Below the pieces are notes generated by a model. That model was not told where the DNA came from. It did no database searches and was given only the letters and a program-made list of their open reading frames with translations. Shown piece by piece: positions 39,924 to 46,451 of a stretch of 46,451 nt of DNA (positions within the stretch are counted from its first letter, which is position 1; the number at the start of each line of letters is the position of its first letter). Origin of the DNA: a virus; IMG/VR virus record IMGVR_UViG_3300017735_000018, positions 1 through 46,451 of that record. One strand, written 5' to 3'. The position numbers were made by a program, and so were the translations under genes.

Positions 39924-42347
39924 TTAGCAGAAAAAATAAGTGGATTCAATTACGGATTCCGGTGCAAGGTCTCCAATAATCGGTGGTTTTGTTTCAGCAC
40001 CTATTTGTGTAGCCCAAGATTCCAAATAGGAATTCTCAGCGAATAAGTGCATATATACCTGACGTACGATGGATGAAAGAGTACCCATATCAGTAGCACG
40101 ACATAAAACCGAGTCGTGTATGAGGGAAATCGGAGCGTCGAAGCGTAATGCAGATAGGTGTAGAAGGGATGCATCTAAGGAGTGGATTAAGTTAGGTGCT
40201 GTAGCGTTCTTGTGATGACCAAGATCAACCTTGTCGCTATCATCTGTGGCAACGGTTATCTGTACTTTGCCAAGCAACTGCAGTGTCACTTTTTCAACTA
40301 ATTTCTTGTTTAGTTTCTGAGTAACAATGAATCCTGATGGTGTTACCCACTCAAGATGTGTAGCTCCTCGCTTGATAGCTTTACCAACTTCAGTCTCAAT
40401 CCATTTCATTGCTGCCATAGGACCAGGTACAACCTCATCCATGGCATTCCTGACGGCTTTAACAGTTGCAGTCAGGTCGTCCTTACTAACCTCAATACCT
40501 TTCTCCTTCAAAGCATCACGGATATATCCACGATTGCTATGAGGTTTGGCATTGTATGGAACAGTCATAACGACCCTTTTGACCGTCTTTCTGTCCATGT
40601 AAGGTCTTATAGACTCAGGGACGTTTGGTTTAGCGTGCTCGGCGACGACTGCGTAGGCATCTGCGGGTCTTTCTCCTGGCAAGACATTGACAAGACTTGC
40701 AGTTCTTGCGTCTCGGCATAGTCCGGCGAGTATTTGTAGACCACTGCAGGTGGCATCAGTTGCAACTGGCAGAGAAGTGTAATTTCGATCACAGTTAATG
40801 ACACAATGGTGGTATTCATCACATGCAGCCAGGAATTGCCAAGGCTCTTCAGCTGCTTCCCAAATTGACAAGTTACCTATGGGATCTTGAGCGACCGCAG
40901 AAATCACCGCATCATTCTTTTGCACCCAATCTATACGTTCGTGTATAGGTGCTTTATCAAGCCCATAAGTAGTTGCAACTTGGAAAGCTAACCATTCCTC
41001 AGCTTCTGGCGTCATGAATGCTTCCTCACTGAACTTCAGTAATGATTTACCAAAGTCAGTATCTTGAGGTGTTAGGAAAGCAGGGATGGGATAGGCACGT
41101 CCACGATAGTCAAATGACCACGGGATGAAGAACTCCTTCTTGTCCTTGAACATTCTTACTGCTTCCATTGTCATGCGTGTTCTACATGACTTCTTGAATG
41201 ATGCAGCATTGAGGTTCATTACCTCTGCAGCATCACGCCTGTATTGTTTGCGTGAGTCATAGTTCTCAGCAATATCAGCAGGCTTAGGTGGTAGAGGTAT
41301 CTCTACGATAGGGACAAACTTACCAACTACATATCCTCTCTCCATCAATGTTTCAGCAACATCGACAATGAGTGTATTTAGTTTGTATCCAACCTTTTGA
41401 ATCTTGTTCAAGAATTGGATCGGTGTTTCTCCCTGTATAGGGTCCATACCGCGTCGAACCATGTCGTGACCACGCATTACCTCGTTTAATAGGTAACCGC
41501 CTTGCCTTTCATTGGTCCAGTCATTAGGCTCAATTAGCATTGGATAGGCAATAGGACTGAACAGCTCAGCGTTAGCCATTACCTCGTCTTTGATCTTTAT
41601 GAACTCGGGAGTTGGTTCAATACATACTTCGCTTCGCCATCCTTTTCTGTTATCTATCTTCATAAACCAACCACTAGATGCCATGATGCAATCAAGCAGC
41701 CAGCCACCAAGCTTTACACGTATATCAGCAGCCCATTTAGTCCATTGAGGAACGTCATAACGTTGAATGAGTGTACGTATGACGACAAACTTCTGCTGTG
41801 TTCCTGTTGTGTTGTGCCAGTAATTCTTTTTAAGAACAGCTAGCAAACCAGGGCAATTATTCTCATAGAATTGCATCTGCGCTTCTTGTTCAACAGCAAG
41901 ACCAATAGCTTCGCATATAGTTACCAACTTATTGCTTTTATCTCTTTGAGCAAATACCTTGTCGAAGGTAATCTTCAGTGCAATAGCAGCAGCGGCACCA
42001 GCATCGATAGGCTCAAGATATTGATGAATCTCTTTAAATGACTTGCCAATACAACCTTCACGTATGCGCTTATTGGTATCCTCGATACGCTTGATGACTA
42101 AAGGAAGAAGAGTTGTAATACTGCTGCATCCATAAACTGTTGCTGATGCATATGTTTTGCTTTCAAGATCTCTAGTATTTTTACGTAAACGTTCGAGTCC
42201 ATGACGTATTGCATCACGCTCGAATTGAACTTGCTCATCAATCTGTGATGGTGTTGCCAATAAGTATTCCTCGCTAGATCCGGTGATTACTATTATACCG
42301 GAGTGTACACGTTGGTATGACTGACGTAGCAGGTGTTTATCCTGCAT
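39924..42347 (-). CDS. Single-subunit DNA-directed RNA polymerase (T7 gp1-like)
   Basis: The 807-residue phage polymerase transcribes middle and late genes. Catalytic motifs are visible: VATDATCSGLQILAGLCRD near residue 528 (T7 Asp537), DRKTVKRVVMTVPYNAKPH near 590-605 (T7 Lys631 and Tyr639) and SLIHDSVLCRATD near 746 (T7 Asp812). The last residues are YFFC rather than the FAFA of T7. The start at 42347 lacks a clear ribosome site, so a slightly later start is possible. A 24-bp promoter-like element lies inside the gene (41428-41451). Confidence 0.95.
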   Translation of the reverse strand: MQDKHLLRQSYQRVHSGIIVITGSSEEYLLATPSQIDEQVQFERDAIRHGLERLRKNTRDLESKTYASATVYGCSSITTLLPLVIKRIEDTNKRIREGCIGKSFKEIHQYLEPIDAGAAAAIALKITFDKVFAQRDKSNKLVTICEAIGLAVEQEAQMQFYENNCPGLLAVLKKNYWHNTTGTQQKFVVIRTLIQRYDVPQWTKWAADIRVKLGGWLLDCIMASSGWFMKIDNRKGWRSEVCIEPTPEFIKIKDEVMANAELFSPIAYPMLIEPNDWTNERQGGYLLNEVMRGHDMVRRGMDPIQGETPIQFLNKIQKVGYKLNTLIVDVAETLMERGYVVGKFVPIVEIPLPPKPADIAENYDSRKQYRRDAAEVMNLNAASFKKSCRTRMTMEAVRMFKDKKEFFIPWSFDYRGRAYPIPAFLTPQDTDFGKSLLKFSEEAFMTPEAEEWLAFQVATTYGLDKAPIHERIDWVQKNDAVISAVAQDPIGNLSIWEAAEEPWQFLAACDEYHHCVINCDRNYTSLPVATDATCSGLQILAGLCRDARTASLVNVLPGERPADAYAVVAEHAKPNVPESIRPYMDRKTVKRVVMTVPYNAKPHSNRGYIRDALKEKGIEVSKDDLTATVKAVRNAMDEVVPGPMAAMKWIETEVGKAIKRGATHLEWVTPSGFIVTQKLNKKLVEKVTLQLLGKVQITVATDDSDKVDLGHHKNATAPNLIHSLDASLLHLSALRFDAPISLIHDSVLCRATDMGTLSSIVRQVYMHLFAENSYLESWATQIGAETKPPIIGDLAPESVIESTYFFC
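41428..41451 (-). promoter_or_regulatory. Candidate phage promoter inside the RNA polymerase gene
   Basis: These 24 bases are identical to 1431-1454 and on the minus strand end GGACCCTATACAGGGAGA, resembling the T7 promoter's initiating GGGAGA. Here they also encode part of the polymerase (DPIQGE region). Transcription from this site would run through the rest of the polymerase gene into ssb, hli and the replication genes. Strict identity over coding DNA suggests selection at the DNA level. The role is inferred. Confidence 0.55.
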
Positions 42348-42376
42348 ATATACGTCAGCGTTCAGGATTCGCTCAG

Positions 42377-42417
42377 GAACCTGAAACTAGCGCGTCTACC
42401 AATTCCGCCACATCCGC
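42377..42417 (-). other. attP: Probable attP: 5' half of a tRNA-Leu gene
   Basis: On the minus strand the sequence starts GCGGATGT, continues GGCGGAATTGGTAGACGCGC and reaches the anticodon loop TTTCAGGT (anticodon CAG). This is the 5' half of a tRNA-Leu. It then diverges, so no intact tRNA is formed. It lies about 80 bases downstream of the integrase gene. P-SSP7 is known to carry a comparable tRNA-Leu half next to int, interpreted as an integration site. Use for integration is inferred. Confidence 0.85.
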
Positions 42418-42500
42418 GTGTGGATTCCAGCGATGAGACTCATTGAGAATCTCTGTGCTTCGGAACTGAAAGAGCCTAGCAGAGCGACCATTAGTCGCGC

Positions 42501-43364
42501 TCAGATAGCAGCCATCGCGTCCGTGAGTGCTGCATCTGTAGCCTTTGCATATCGTAAAGTCGTCTCGATTCTCTTGTGTCCGCACAGCGCCATGATGGAC
42601 CTGATAGGGACTCCAGCTTCAGCGAGCCATGTTGCGTAACTGTGTCGTAAGGTGTGGAAGACATAGGCTTCATCCTTAGGTAATAGTTTGTTGACCTTTT
42701 TGAAAGCACGTAAGAGTTGATCTTTGTCTCGCCATTCGTCACCGAATAACTGAACATCAGACCTGTTGGCCTCTGAACATCTAGTTACCACTATGTTCAT
42801 GATTGATTCATGAATAGGGATAGCTCGCCAGTTCTTGGCTTTAGTCATTTGATTAGGTACACCACCAACATGTATCCGATTAGATACAAGATCAATGTCC
42901 TTCTTACGTATCTTTAACAGCTCACCTTGTCGCATACCTGTGTAAGCAGCAACATTGATGATGTCCGCGAGGTCATAACGCTCGAATACGTCAGTGGATA
43001 AAAGTGATAAGTTGTGAACCTCATCTTTGGTGTACCACAACACACGTCCTTCTGATTCCTTACGTCTCCTAAACTTAGGTGCGTTCTCGATTACTTCATC
43101 GAATGCAAGGTGATTGAGGACTGTAGAAACTGCTGACACAACTCGGTTAATAGTTGCATCTGACTTTCCTTCATCTTCAAGCTCAATACATACTCCATTG
43201 AGGATTGGTTGTGTGATGCGCTTAATAGGGAAACTTGCACCTCGCAATCGGGTGAAATGATTGCAGTTGATGGCTGAAGTTTTTGCTCCATTGCCATGCC
43301 TCCATGTGTCTCGTGTTTTGAATGTGTAATCCACGGCATGTTGCCATGTCTTGATCTCATCCAT
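42501..43364 (-). CDS. int: Tyrosine recombinase, integrase
   Basis: The 287-residue protein has a SAM-like N-terminal domain and a complete catalytic domain. The catalytic residues are Arg145 (YTGMRQGEL), a Lys at 175 or 177 (TKAKNWR), His237 and Arg240 (HTLRHSYATWLA), His263 (CGHKRIE) and nucleophile Tyr272 (TLRYAKATD). It would recombine phage DNA at a tRNA-Leu site. All catalytic residues are intact, which is notable in an otherwise lytic-looking genome with no repressor of the lambda type. It overlaps the MarR-like gene by eight bases. Confidence 0.95.
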   Translation of the reverse strand: MDEIKTWQHAVDYTFKTRDTWRHGNGAKTSAINCNHFTRLRGASFPIKRITQPILNGVCIELEDEGKSDATINRVVSAVSTVLNHLAFDEVIENAPKFRRRKESEGRVLWYTKDEVHNLSLLSTDVFERYDLADIINVAAYTGMRQGELLKIRKKDIDLVSNRIHVGGVPNQMTKAKNWRAIPIHESIMNIVVTRCSEANRSDVQLFGDEWRDKDQLLRAFKKVNKLLPKDEAYVFHTLRHSYATWLAEAGVPIRSIMALCGHKRIETTLRYAKATDAALTDAMAAI

Positions 43365-43719
43365 AGATGGTTTGTTTGATGAGTTTTACAAGTTGCTCAC
43401 CTTTAGGTGATAGCTTCACAAGTTGTCTGCGCTTGTTGGAAGGGTCCGTGTACTTAATGACAAGACCAAGACCGGGTGTTTTTACACCTTTACGTGATGG
43501 TCCGTCATGGATAAAGCCCAACATCCTTGAACATGACGCAGTAGTCAGATTCTGATCTTCTTCTATCGCTTGCTTATGACAGGGATTGTGTGAAGCAACG
43601 TAGAGAAGAACAGTGACAGCTTGTGCAGGTATCTCCCTATGTGAGATTCGCAAGGTCTCCCACGCAGTGAGCAGGAGACTCAGTTGATCATCGGTTTGAC
43701 TTCGTTTGAGTGGGTCCAC
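43357..43719 (-). CDS. MarR-like winged-helix regulator
   Basis: The 120-residue protein starts at GTG 43719. It contains LTTASCSRMLGFIH, a recognition-helix-like stretch, followed by a wing and helix GLVIKYTDPSNKRRQLVKLS and PKGEQLVKLI. This D..NKRR..v.LS.kG pattern is typical of MarR-type winged-helix proteins. It is coupled to int and probably regulates early phage or host transcription. The upstream region carries a candidate terminator. Ligand or operator is unknown. Confidence 0.75.
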   Translation of the reverse strand: MDPLKRSQTDDQLSLLLTAWETLRISHREIPAQAVTVLLYVASHNPCHKQAIEEDQNLTTASCSRMLGFIHDGPSRKGVKTPGLGLVIKYTDPSNKRRQLVKLSPKGEQLVKLIKQTIYG

Positions 43720-43850
43720 GCTTGAGACTGATCTCCAAAATCAGCATACCACAGTGTACAGTTAATGTGCGTCCTTGTGTCCAAATGTCATATCGGAAAG
43801 TGTCGTTGAACCCAATGTAAAAATCCAATGTGATAGGTAAACATATGTAA

Positions 43851-43878
43851 AGCCCAGTTGAATCTGAAGGTCTGGGCT
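43851..43878 (-). terminator. Candidate terminator between early genes and MarR-int
   Basis: On the minus strand AGCCCAG and CTGGGCT form a perfect 7-bp stem around a 14-base loop, followed by TTTACAT. The stem is good but the T-run is short. It lies three bases after the ribbon-helix-helix gene stop, dividing the early gene run from the MarR-int pair. Confidence 0.55.
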
Positions 43879-43881
43879 GCG

Positions 43882-44079
43882 CTATTCAACAATGTTATCT
43901 AAACTAATCCCGTGAAAATCCAGGATAGTTTTCACTTGTTCATTTTCATTTGCTTCTTTGTGTATATGTGCACGCATCATGGAATATGACACTTCAGATA
44001 TAGTCATATTTTTGAGTACTGCATACATTTTTAAGACCTTGTGGCAGTTTTCGCTCATCATCACTGTCACACGTTTCAT
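43882..44079 (-). CDS. Ribbon-helix-helix DNA-binding protein
   Basis: The 65-residue protein opens with a strand and two helices, MKRVTVMMSENCHKVLKMYA followed by LKNMTISEVSYSMMRAHIHK. This is the Arc/MetJ/CopG ribbon-helix-helix layout with a basic strand residue at position 3. Such dimers repress promoters. It is the last of the early gene run. Its first 86 bases overlap the 68-residue gene in another frame. DNA binding is inferred from the pattern. Confidence 0.7.
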   Translation of the reverse strand: MKRVTVMMSENCHKVLKMYAVLKNMTISEVSYSMMRAHIHKEANENEQVKTILDFHGISLDNIVE

Positions 44080-44200
44080 AACCTTTCAAAAGCTTCATTA
44101 AAAATCCTAGCTCAAGGTCCTCTTCTGTTTCAAGTTCTCCATAACTAAGAAAATAAGAAAATTCTTCAGTAGTCAGAGCTTCAATTTGCATTTGTGTCAT
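43994..44200 (-). CDS. Small acidic early protein (68 aa)
   Basis: The N-terminal 45 residues are acidic and helical (IEALTTEEFSYFLSYGELET, then EEDLELGFLMKLL). The remaining C-terminal part overlaps the ribbon-helix-helix gene and looks less ordered. I do not recognise it. It overlaps the previous gene's stop by 20 bases, consistent with the packing of this early region. It could be a small inhibitor of host functions, as many T7-like early proteins are, but nothing proves that. Confidence 0.55.
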   Translation of the reverse strand: MTQMQIEALTTEEFSYFLSYGELETEEDLELGFLMKLLKGYETCDSDDERKLPQGLKNVCSTQKYDYI

Positions 44201-44489
44201 TGTTTACAACAATAGAAATAGAATCGTGATTACAAACCGTGACTTCATAGTCACCCGTGTCCATGTATTTAATTAGGCGCTTAACAGCACGTTTCGGACA
44301 CCGATAAACATGCTCATTGACCTTGCCAGTGTCCATGTGTTGTGCTCTTAAAATGCACGTAATACTGGATGGAATTTCCCATCCGTTTAGTTTCCATGTA
44401 GCAAAATCGTCATAGCTACATTCTTCAAAGTATTCACTTGGAGCTTCTTGAATAGCGTCCCAGTTATTAGGGTAATACTTACCACTCAT
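44181..44489 (-). CDS. Early protein of unknown function (102 aa)
   Basis: The 102-residue protein reads WDAIQEAPSEYFEECSYDDF near the start. A beta-type core follows with WKLNGWEIPSSITCILRAQH, then RAVKRLIKYMDTGDYEVTVC. It has no membrane segment or known motif. It overlaps neighbours at both ends by 9-20 bases, so it belongs to the early run. The even composition and length make it a confident gene with unknown function. Confidence 0.7.
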   Translation of the reverse strand: MSGKYYPNNWDAIQEAPSEYFEECSYDDFATWKLNGWEIPSSITCILRAQHMDTGKVNEHVYRCPKRAVKRLIKYMDTGDYEVTVCNHDSISIVVNNDTNAN

Positions 44490-44661
44490 CGCAGACCTTT
44501 ACATTCTTAAGTGTACATTTCTGCTGTGTGGATAGCTCCAACGCTGACCATGCGGCATGTTCAGAATCAGGAGCTACGACATACATAGTGTGCAAGTCGC
44601 CAGCGTTATCTTCTAATATGACCTCGTAATCGTCATAACGAACTTTACCTAGCAGTGCCAA
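44479..44661 (-). CDS. Small early protein (60 aa)
   Basis: The 60-residue protein is predicted to be a small beta fold: VRYDDYEVILEDNAGDLHTM, then YVVAPDSEHAAWSALELSTQ. The pattern of strands followed by an A-W-S-A-L helix resembles small single-domain phage proteins. No family is recognised. It begins one base after the small membrane protein gene and overlaps the next gene by 11 bases. Confidence 0.65.
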   Translation of the reverse strand: MALLGKVRYDDYEVILEDNAGDLHTMYVVAPDSEHAAWSALELSTQQKCTLKNVKVCDEW

Positions 44662-44784
44662 TTAGCGTCCTCGTTTGTAGTAGTTGTGTGTGATTTTGTT
44701 AGCACGCTGCCATATAGTAGCCGTACTAAATAGACCAATCATTCCTATGATTGCAAGGATGATTGTTGATTCATTCCACATCAT
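44662..44784 (-). CDS. Small membrane protein (40 aa)
   Basis: I start at ATG 44784 (40 residues), because the longer frame upstream is the shadow of the 57-residue gene. The protein has one hydrophobic segment, STIILAIIGMIGLFSTATIW (residues 6-25), then a basic tail (QRANKITHNYYKRGR), so the C-terminus should be inside the cell. It overlaps the preceding gene by 14 bases. A membrane-acting early protein such as an exclusion or inhibitor factor is possible; no evidence beyond topology. Confidence 0.6.
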   Translation of the reverse strand: MMWNESTIILAIIGMIGLFSTATIWQRANKITHNYYKRGR

Positions 44785-44944
44785 TAGAAAATTCCTCAAT
44801 ACAAGAAAGATAACAATAAATATATTGATTAAATCGTGGGTAATGACTATCGCCAAATGTATCAGGCTTAGAATGTTCATACGAATCATTCAAGTAGTCA
44901 TACCATGAGTCCACGTTCTCGTGGAGTTGTGTGTAATCAGTCAT
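44771..44944 (-). CDS. Small early protein (57 aa)
   Basis: Hand translation gives a 57-residue protein starting MTDYTQLHENVDSWYDYLND and ending CIEEFSNDVE. It is acidic and rich in Tyr, with three tyrosines in the first 20 residues and more in FNQYIYCYLSC. The start shares its first base with the previous gene's stop (TAATG). This coupling, and the absence of any other explanation for the interval, supports it. No family is recognised. Confidence 0.65.
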   Translation of the reverse strand: MTDYTQLHENVDSWYDYLNDSYEHSKPDTFGDSHYPRFNQYIYCYLSCIEEFSNDVE

Positions 44945-45105
44945 TAGTTAACCTCCACGATTTGATTGATGTATTCAATAGTGTGATACGGAAACTCACT
45001 TTGGATGTGATTGATTGCATCATCCATGTCAATACAATCCTCAACAGTAACGAAGGTAAACTTACCCTCGTTAAGTTCTGATTCAAGGGTGAATTTAAAA
45101 GTCAT
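44944..45105 (-). CDS. Small early protein (53 aa)
   Basis: I start at ATG 45105, giving MTFKFTLESELNEGKFTFVT and then VEDCIDMDDAINHIQSEFPY and a final strand (IEYINQIVEVN). Strand-strand-helix-strand order suggests a compact alpha/beta fold. It is acidic. It lies 26 bases after the ArdA-like gene and is coupled to the next gene by TAATG. Function unknown. An upstream start at 45135 would overlap the ArdA-like gene. Confidence 0.65.
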   Translation of the reverse strand: MTFKFTLESELNEGKFTFVTVEDCIDMDDAINHIQSEFPYHTIEYINQIVEVN

Positions 45106-45131
45106 GAGTAATACCTTAGTGGATAGGTTGA

Positions 45132-45743
45132 TCAAAGGTTTTGGAAGAAGTACGTCTCACCATCGAACTCAATGGTGTTCATGTCATACCTGAGTGAACA
45201 ATCCCAAGTTGCTTGCCAATCAATAACAATCATTGACAACATGCCAGCATCTGCAAACTGATCGATGCAGGCAATCTCCTCGCAGTAGTGCTGTGCATAC
45301 TCAGCCTCTGCATTGTGTGCATCTGTTTGATACACGTAAGCACACTCAAATTGCTCAGAGGTAGTGATACCCCGGTCATCTAACTCGTCCATGAATTCTT
45401 GACACTGTTCAGCATCAAACTTGGTGAACTCTGGACACATGTCCTCGATGGCATCATACAATTCTTGCTGTTCTTCAGTCAATGAATCGTACCAATCAGC
45501 ACCGTTCATGGTTTTGTCGGGAACATAAGCATCATTTTTTGCCTCAATGATAGCCTCGAAGAAATCAGTGAAGGCAGGCTTATCAGTGCCGTCCTCGTAT
45601 TTGGTAGCTTGGATGTAACCAGCACCAAGACATCTCTGCTTATGTGTAAGCTCAGAGGTATCCTTGACATAGTCAAGTAACTCATTACCTGCTAGTCTTT
45701 CTTGACGTGTTGCAATGTCAGAATGTGAATTGAGTGTAGTCAT
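45132..45743 (-). CDS. ArdA-like antirestriction protein
   Basis: I start at ATG 45743 (203 residues, MTTLNSHSDIATRQ...). The protein is very acidic, with many Asp and Glu, and the C-terminal half follows the ArdA pattern. ITTSEQFECAYVYQTDAHNA, AEYAQHYCEEI and then MLSMIVIDWQATWDCSLRYD correspond to ArdA's SxEEF, AExAxxxxEE and (Y/I)IDYExxxRDL features. ArdA mimics DNA and blocks type I restriction and modification enzymes. It is the first sizeable gene from the right end, which is the place of Ocr (0.3) in T7. The N-terminal half is unrecognised, so this is a family-level call. Confidence 0.6.
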   Translation of the reverse strand: MTTLNSHSDIATRQERLAGNELLDYVKDTSELTHKQRCLGAGYIQATKYEDGTDKPAFTDFFEAIIEAKNDAYVPDKTMNGADWYDSLTEEQQELYDAIEDMCPEFTKFDAEQCQEFMDELDDRGITTSEQFECAYVYQTDAHNAEAEYAQHYCEEIACIDQFADAGMLSMIVIDWQATWDCSLRYDMNTIEFDGETYFFQNL

Positions 45744-45872
45744 TTTGTTGAGTAAATAAAGAACAAAGTTTGTACACATTGGTACAATACATAGCCCGGG
45801 AGTTGCACCTAGGTCCACGCTTTACGTGCTATGTGTTACATAAGCGCCATCATAACGGCTTCTATGTGATAC
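45744..45872 (-). promoter_or_regulatory. Gap upstream of the ArdA-like gene
   Basis: This 129-base gap probably holds an early promoter and the leader of the ArdA-like gene, but I find no clean -35/-10 pair. It contains a CACG-TAAAG-CGTG hairpin and the 11 bases AAGCGTGGACC (45812-45822, minus strand). Those 11 bases recur at 43713-43723 at the start of the MarR-like gene, so they could mark a common regulatory element. Low confidence. Confidence 0.3.
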
Positions 45873-46142
45873 TTAGGCAGAATATACGAGATCATATGTG
45901 CCAAACTGTGCACACTTGCTGTTGTTATACAGCAGTACATCATTGATCCAGCGTCCAAGGCTGATGTTGTCGTTAATGATTAGGTTGATCAATGCACGAC
46001 GTGATACGCTAGTGTACAGGTAGACAGTACCGTTAGTGTAGTAAACAGTTGCGGTAGCGTCCTTGACATTAGCGACAATACGATCAGCACAATCAGAGTG
46101 ACCGTGTGATACAACTGTGTTGTTGAAGAAGTTGTTGAACAT
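45873..46142 (-). CDS. KTSC-domain-like early protein
   Basis: I start at ATG 46142 (89 residues). Residues about 30-75 follow the KTSC pattern: a strand TVYYTNGTVYLYTSV with the V.(F/Y).(N/S)G.vY.Y turn, then a helix and S-x-G-R/K-x-(I/F)-N in NDNISLGRWINDVLL. KTSC domains occur fused to or beside lysyl-tRNA synthetases and as single phage proteins, with no clear biochemical role. It is the first gene from the right end. The upstream 5' extension to 46301 is possible but lacks similarity. Confidence 0.6.
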   Translation of the reverse strand: MFNNFFNNTVVSHGHSDCADRIVANVKDATATVYYTNGTVYLYTSVSRRALINLIINDNISLGRWINDVLLYNNSKCAQFGTYDLVYSA

Positions 46143-46451
46143 AAAGAATTGAAAGAATAAGTTGAATGTGTGTCCGTGTAGGACAATACCTATGTGTACA
46201 AGTTGAAGTACATGTGATAGCTGGCTATCCATAGGTAAGCATGAGCAGTTAACCCGTGTGCTTCCGGTGTGTTGACATCCCTGCTGGTCAAGTGGATTCA
46301 ACGCCTACCTAAACTGTGCATCTCCATGGCTGTGTCTGAGTCATGCTCAGCTCTCCCACCAAGGCGAAACGTTCGCTGCATCAGCAGTCGGTCTCAACGG
46401 CTTATGAAGTTGTCAAGGTTCGATCAGTCTCCACTGTATACCGCAGTGGAC
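46143..46451. other. Right-end non-coding region with terminal hairpin
   Basis: I see no gene in this 309-base stretch. It probably carries host-type early promoters and terminal sequence, but I cannot assign -35/-10 boxes with confidence. A perfect 7-bp hairpin, TCCACTG (46430-46436) and CAGTGGA (46444-46450), abuts the last base. The left end has only a loose echo (CAGTGGATCAGTC near 142-154), so no direct terminal repeat is demonstrable. Confidence 0.5.

Noticed and set aside
42373-42585. A 70-residue minus-strand frame overlapping the end of int and the tRNA half
   Set aside because: It reads through the tRNA-Leu fragment (giving the typical translated-tRNA string VAELVDALVSG) and lies in a wrong frame over int, so it is a shadow.
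43740-43850. Sigma-70 promoter upstream of the MarR-like gene (TTGGGT, 17 bases, TATGAC)
   Set aside because: The -35 box matches only three of six consensus bases and an alternative TGGTATGCT lies nearby without a -35, so neither is convincing.
44785-44889. N-terminal extension of the small membrane protein
   Set aside because: These codons are an out-of-frame reading of the 57-residue gene 44771-44944, which is better supported by TAATG coupling.
1-46451. Direct terminal repeats joining the two ends
   Set aside because: Comparing the first and last few hundred bases by eye shows only short loose similarities, no repeat of useful length.

Overview
The window looks like an essentially complete genome of a lytic, T7-like marine cyanophage (cyanopodovirus, P-SSP7/Syn5/P60 type), written so that every convincing gene lies on the minus strand; transcription runs from high to low coordinates. 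The diagnosis rests on gene content and order: a single-subunit T7-type RNA polymerase, T7 gp2.5/gp3/gp4/gp5/gp6-like replication genes, T7 gp7.3 to gp19-like virion and packaging genes in T7 order, plus cyanobacterial cargo (psbA, hli, and what I read as nblA). The host is therefore a marine picocyanobacterium; a phycobilisome-bearing Synechococcus is favoured by the NblA-like protein (inference).

Layout in transcription order. (1) 46451-43851: right-end non-coding DNA, then a run of small early genes: a KTSC-like protein, an acidic ArdA-like protein in the position T7 uses for Ocr, several tiny unknowns, a small membrane protein and a ribbon-helix-helix regulator. (2) 43719-42377: a MarR-like regulator, a tyrosine recombinase and the 5' half of a tRNA-Leu gene, a likely attP. 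(3) 42347-31854: phage RNA polymerase, SSB, Hli, endonuclease I, primase/helicase, DNA polymerase divided over two reading frames, 5'-3' exonuclease, NblA-like protein, DUF3310 protein, MazG-like pyrophosphohydrolase, and ribonucleotide reductase alpha and beta. (4) 31861-24426: gp7.3-like protein, portal, scaffold, three tiny basic proteins, psbA, a 35-residue protein, major capsid protein, a 71-residue protein, a strong terminator, and tail tube A. (5) 24429-11090: tail tube B, gp13-like protein, three internal core proteins (one with a lytic transglycosylase domain, one interrupted by an in-frame UAA), tail fibre, a glycine-rich adhesin-like protein and a tail-assembly-chaperone-like protein. 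(6) 11003-5828: beta-helix tailspike, a membrane/coiled-coil protein, a 53-residue protein, and two cysteine-rich surface proteins that share a duplicated module. (7) 5816-430: small terminase, two tandem HNH proteins, two unknowns, large terminase, thyX and a 39-residue zinc-ribbon protein, followed by the non-coding left end.

The genes fit one programme: blunt host restriction, take over transcription with the phage polymerase, keep photosystem II running (psbA, hli) while possibly dismantling the antenna (nblA), scavenge and make deoxynucleotides (exonuclease, nrdAB, thyX, mazG), replicate, and build a short-tailed virion. Several real genes are too short for routine gene finding (473-592, 8189-8350, 26519-26626, 27832-27984, 27984-28052, 44771-44944) and were read by hand translation. 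The most interesting signals are the NblA-like protein, a 24-bp repeated T7-like promoter sequence (1431-1454 and 41428-41451), the in-frame stop in the gp16-like gene, the two-frame DNA polymerase, the ArdA-like early protein, and an RNR beta subunit with leucine at the radical-tyrosine position.
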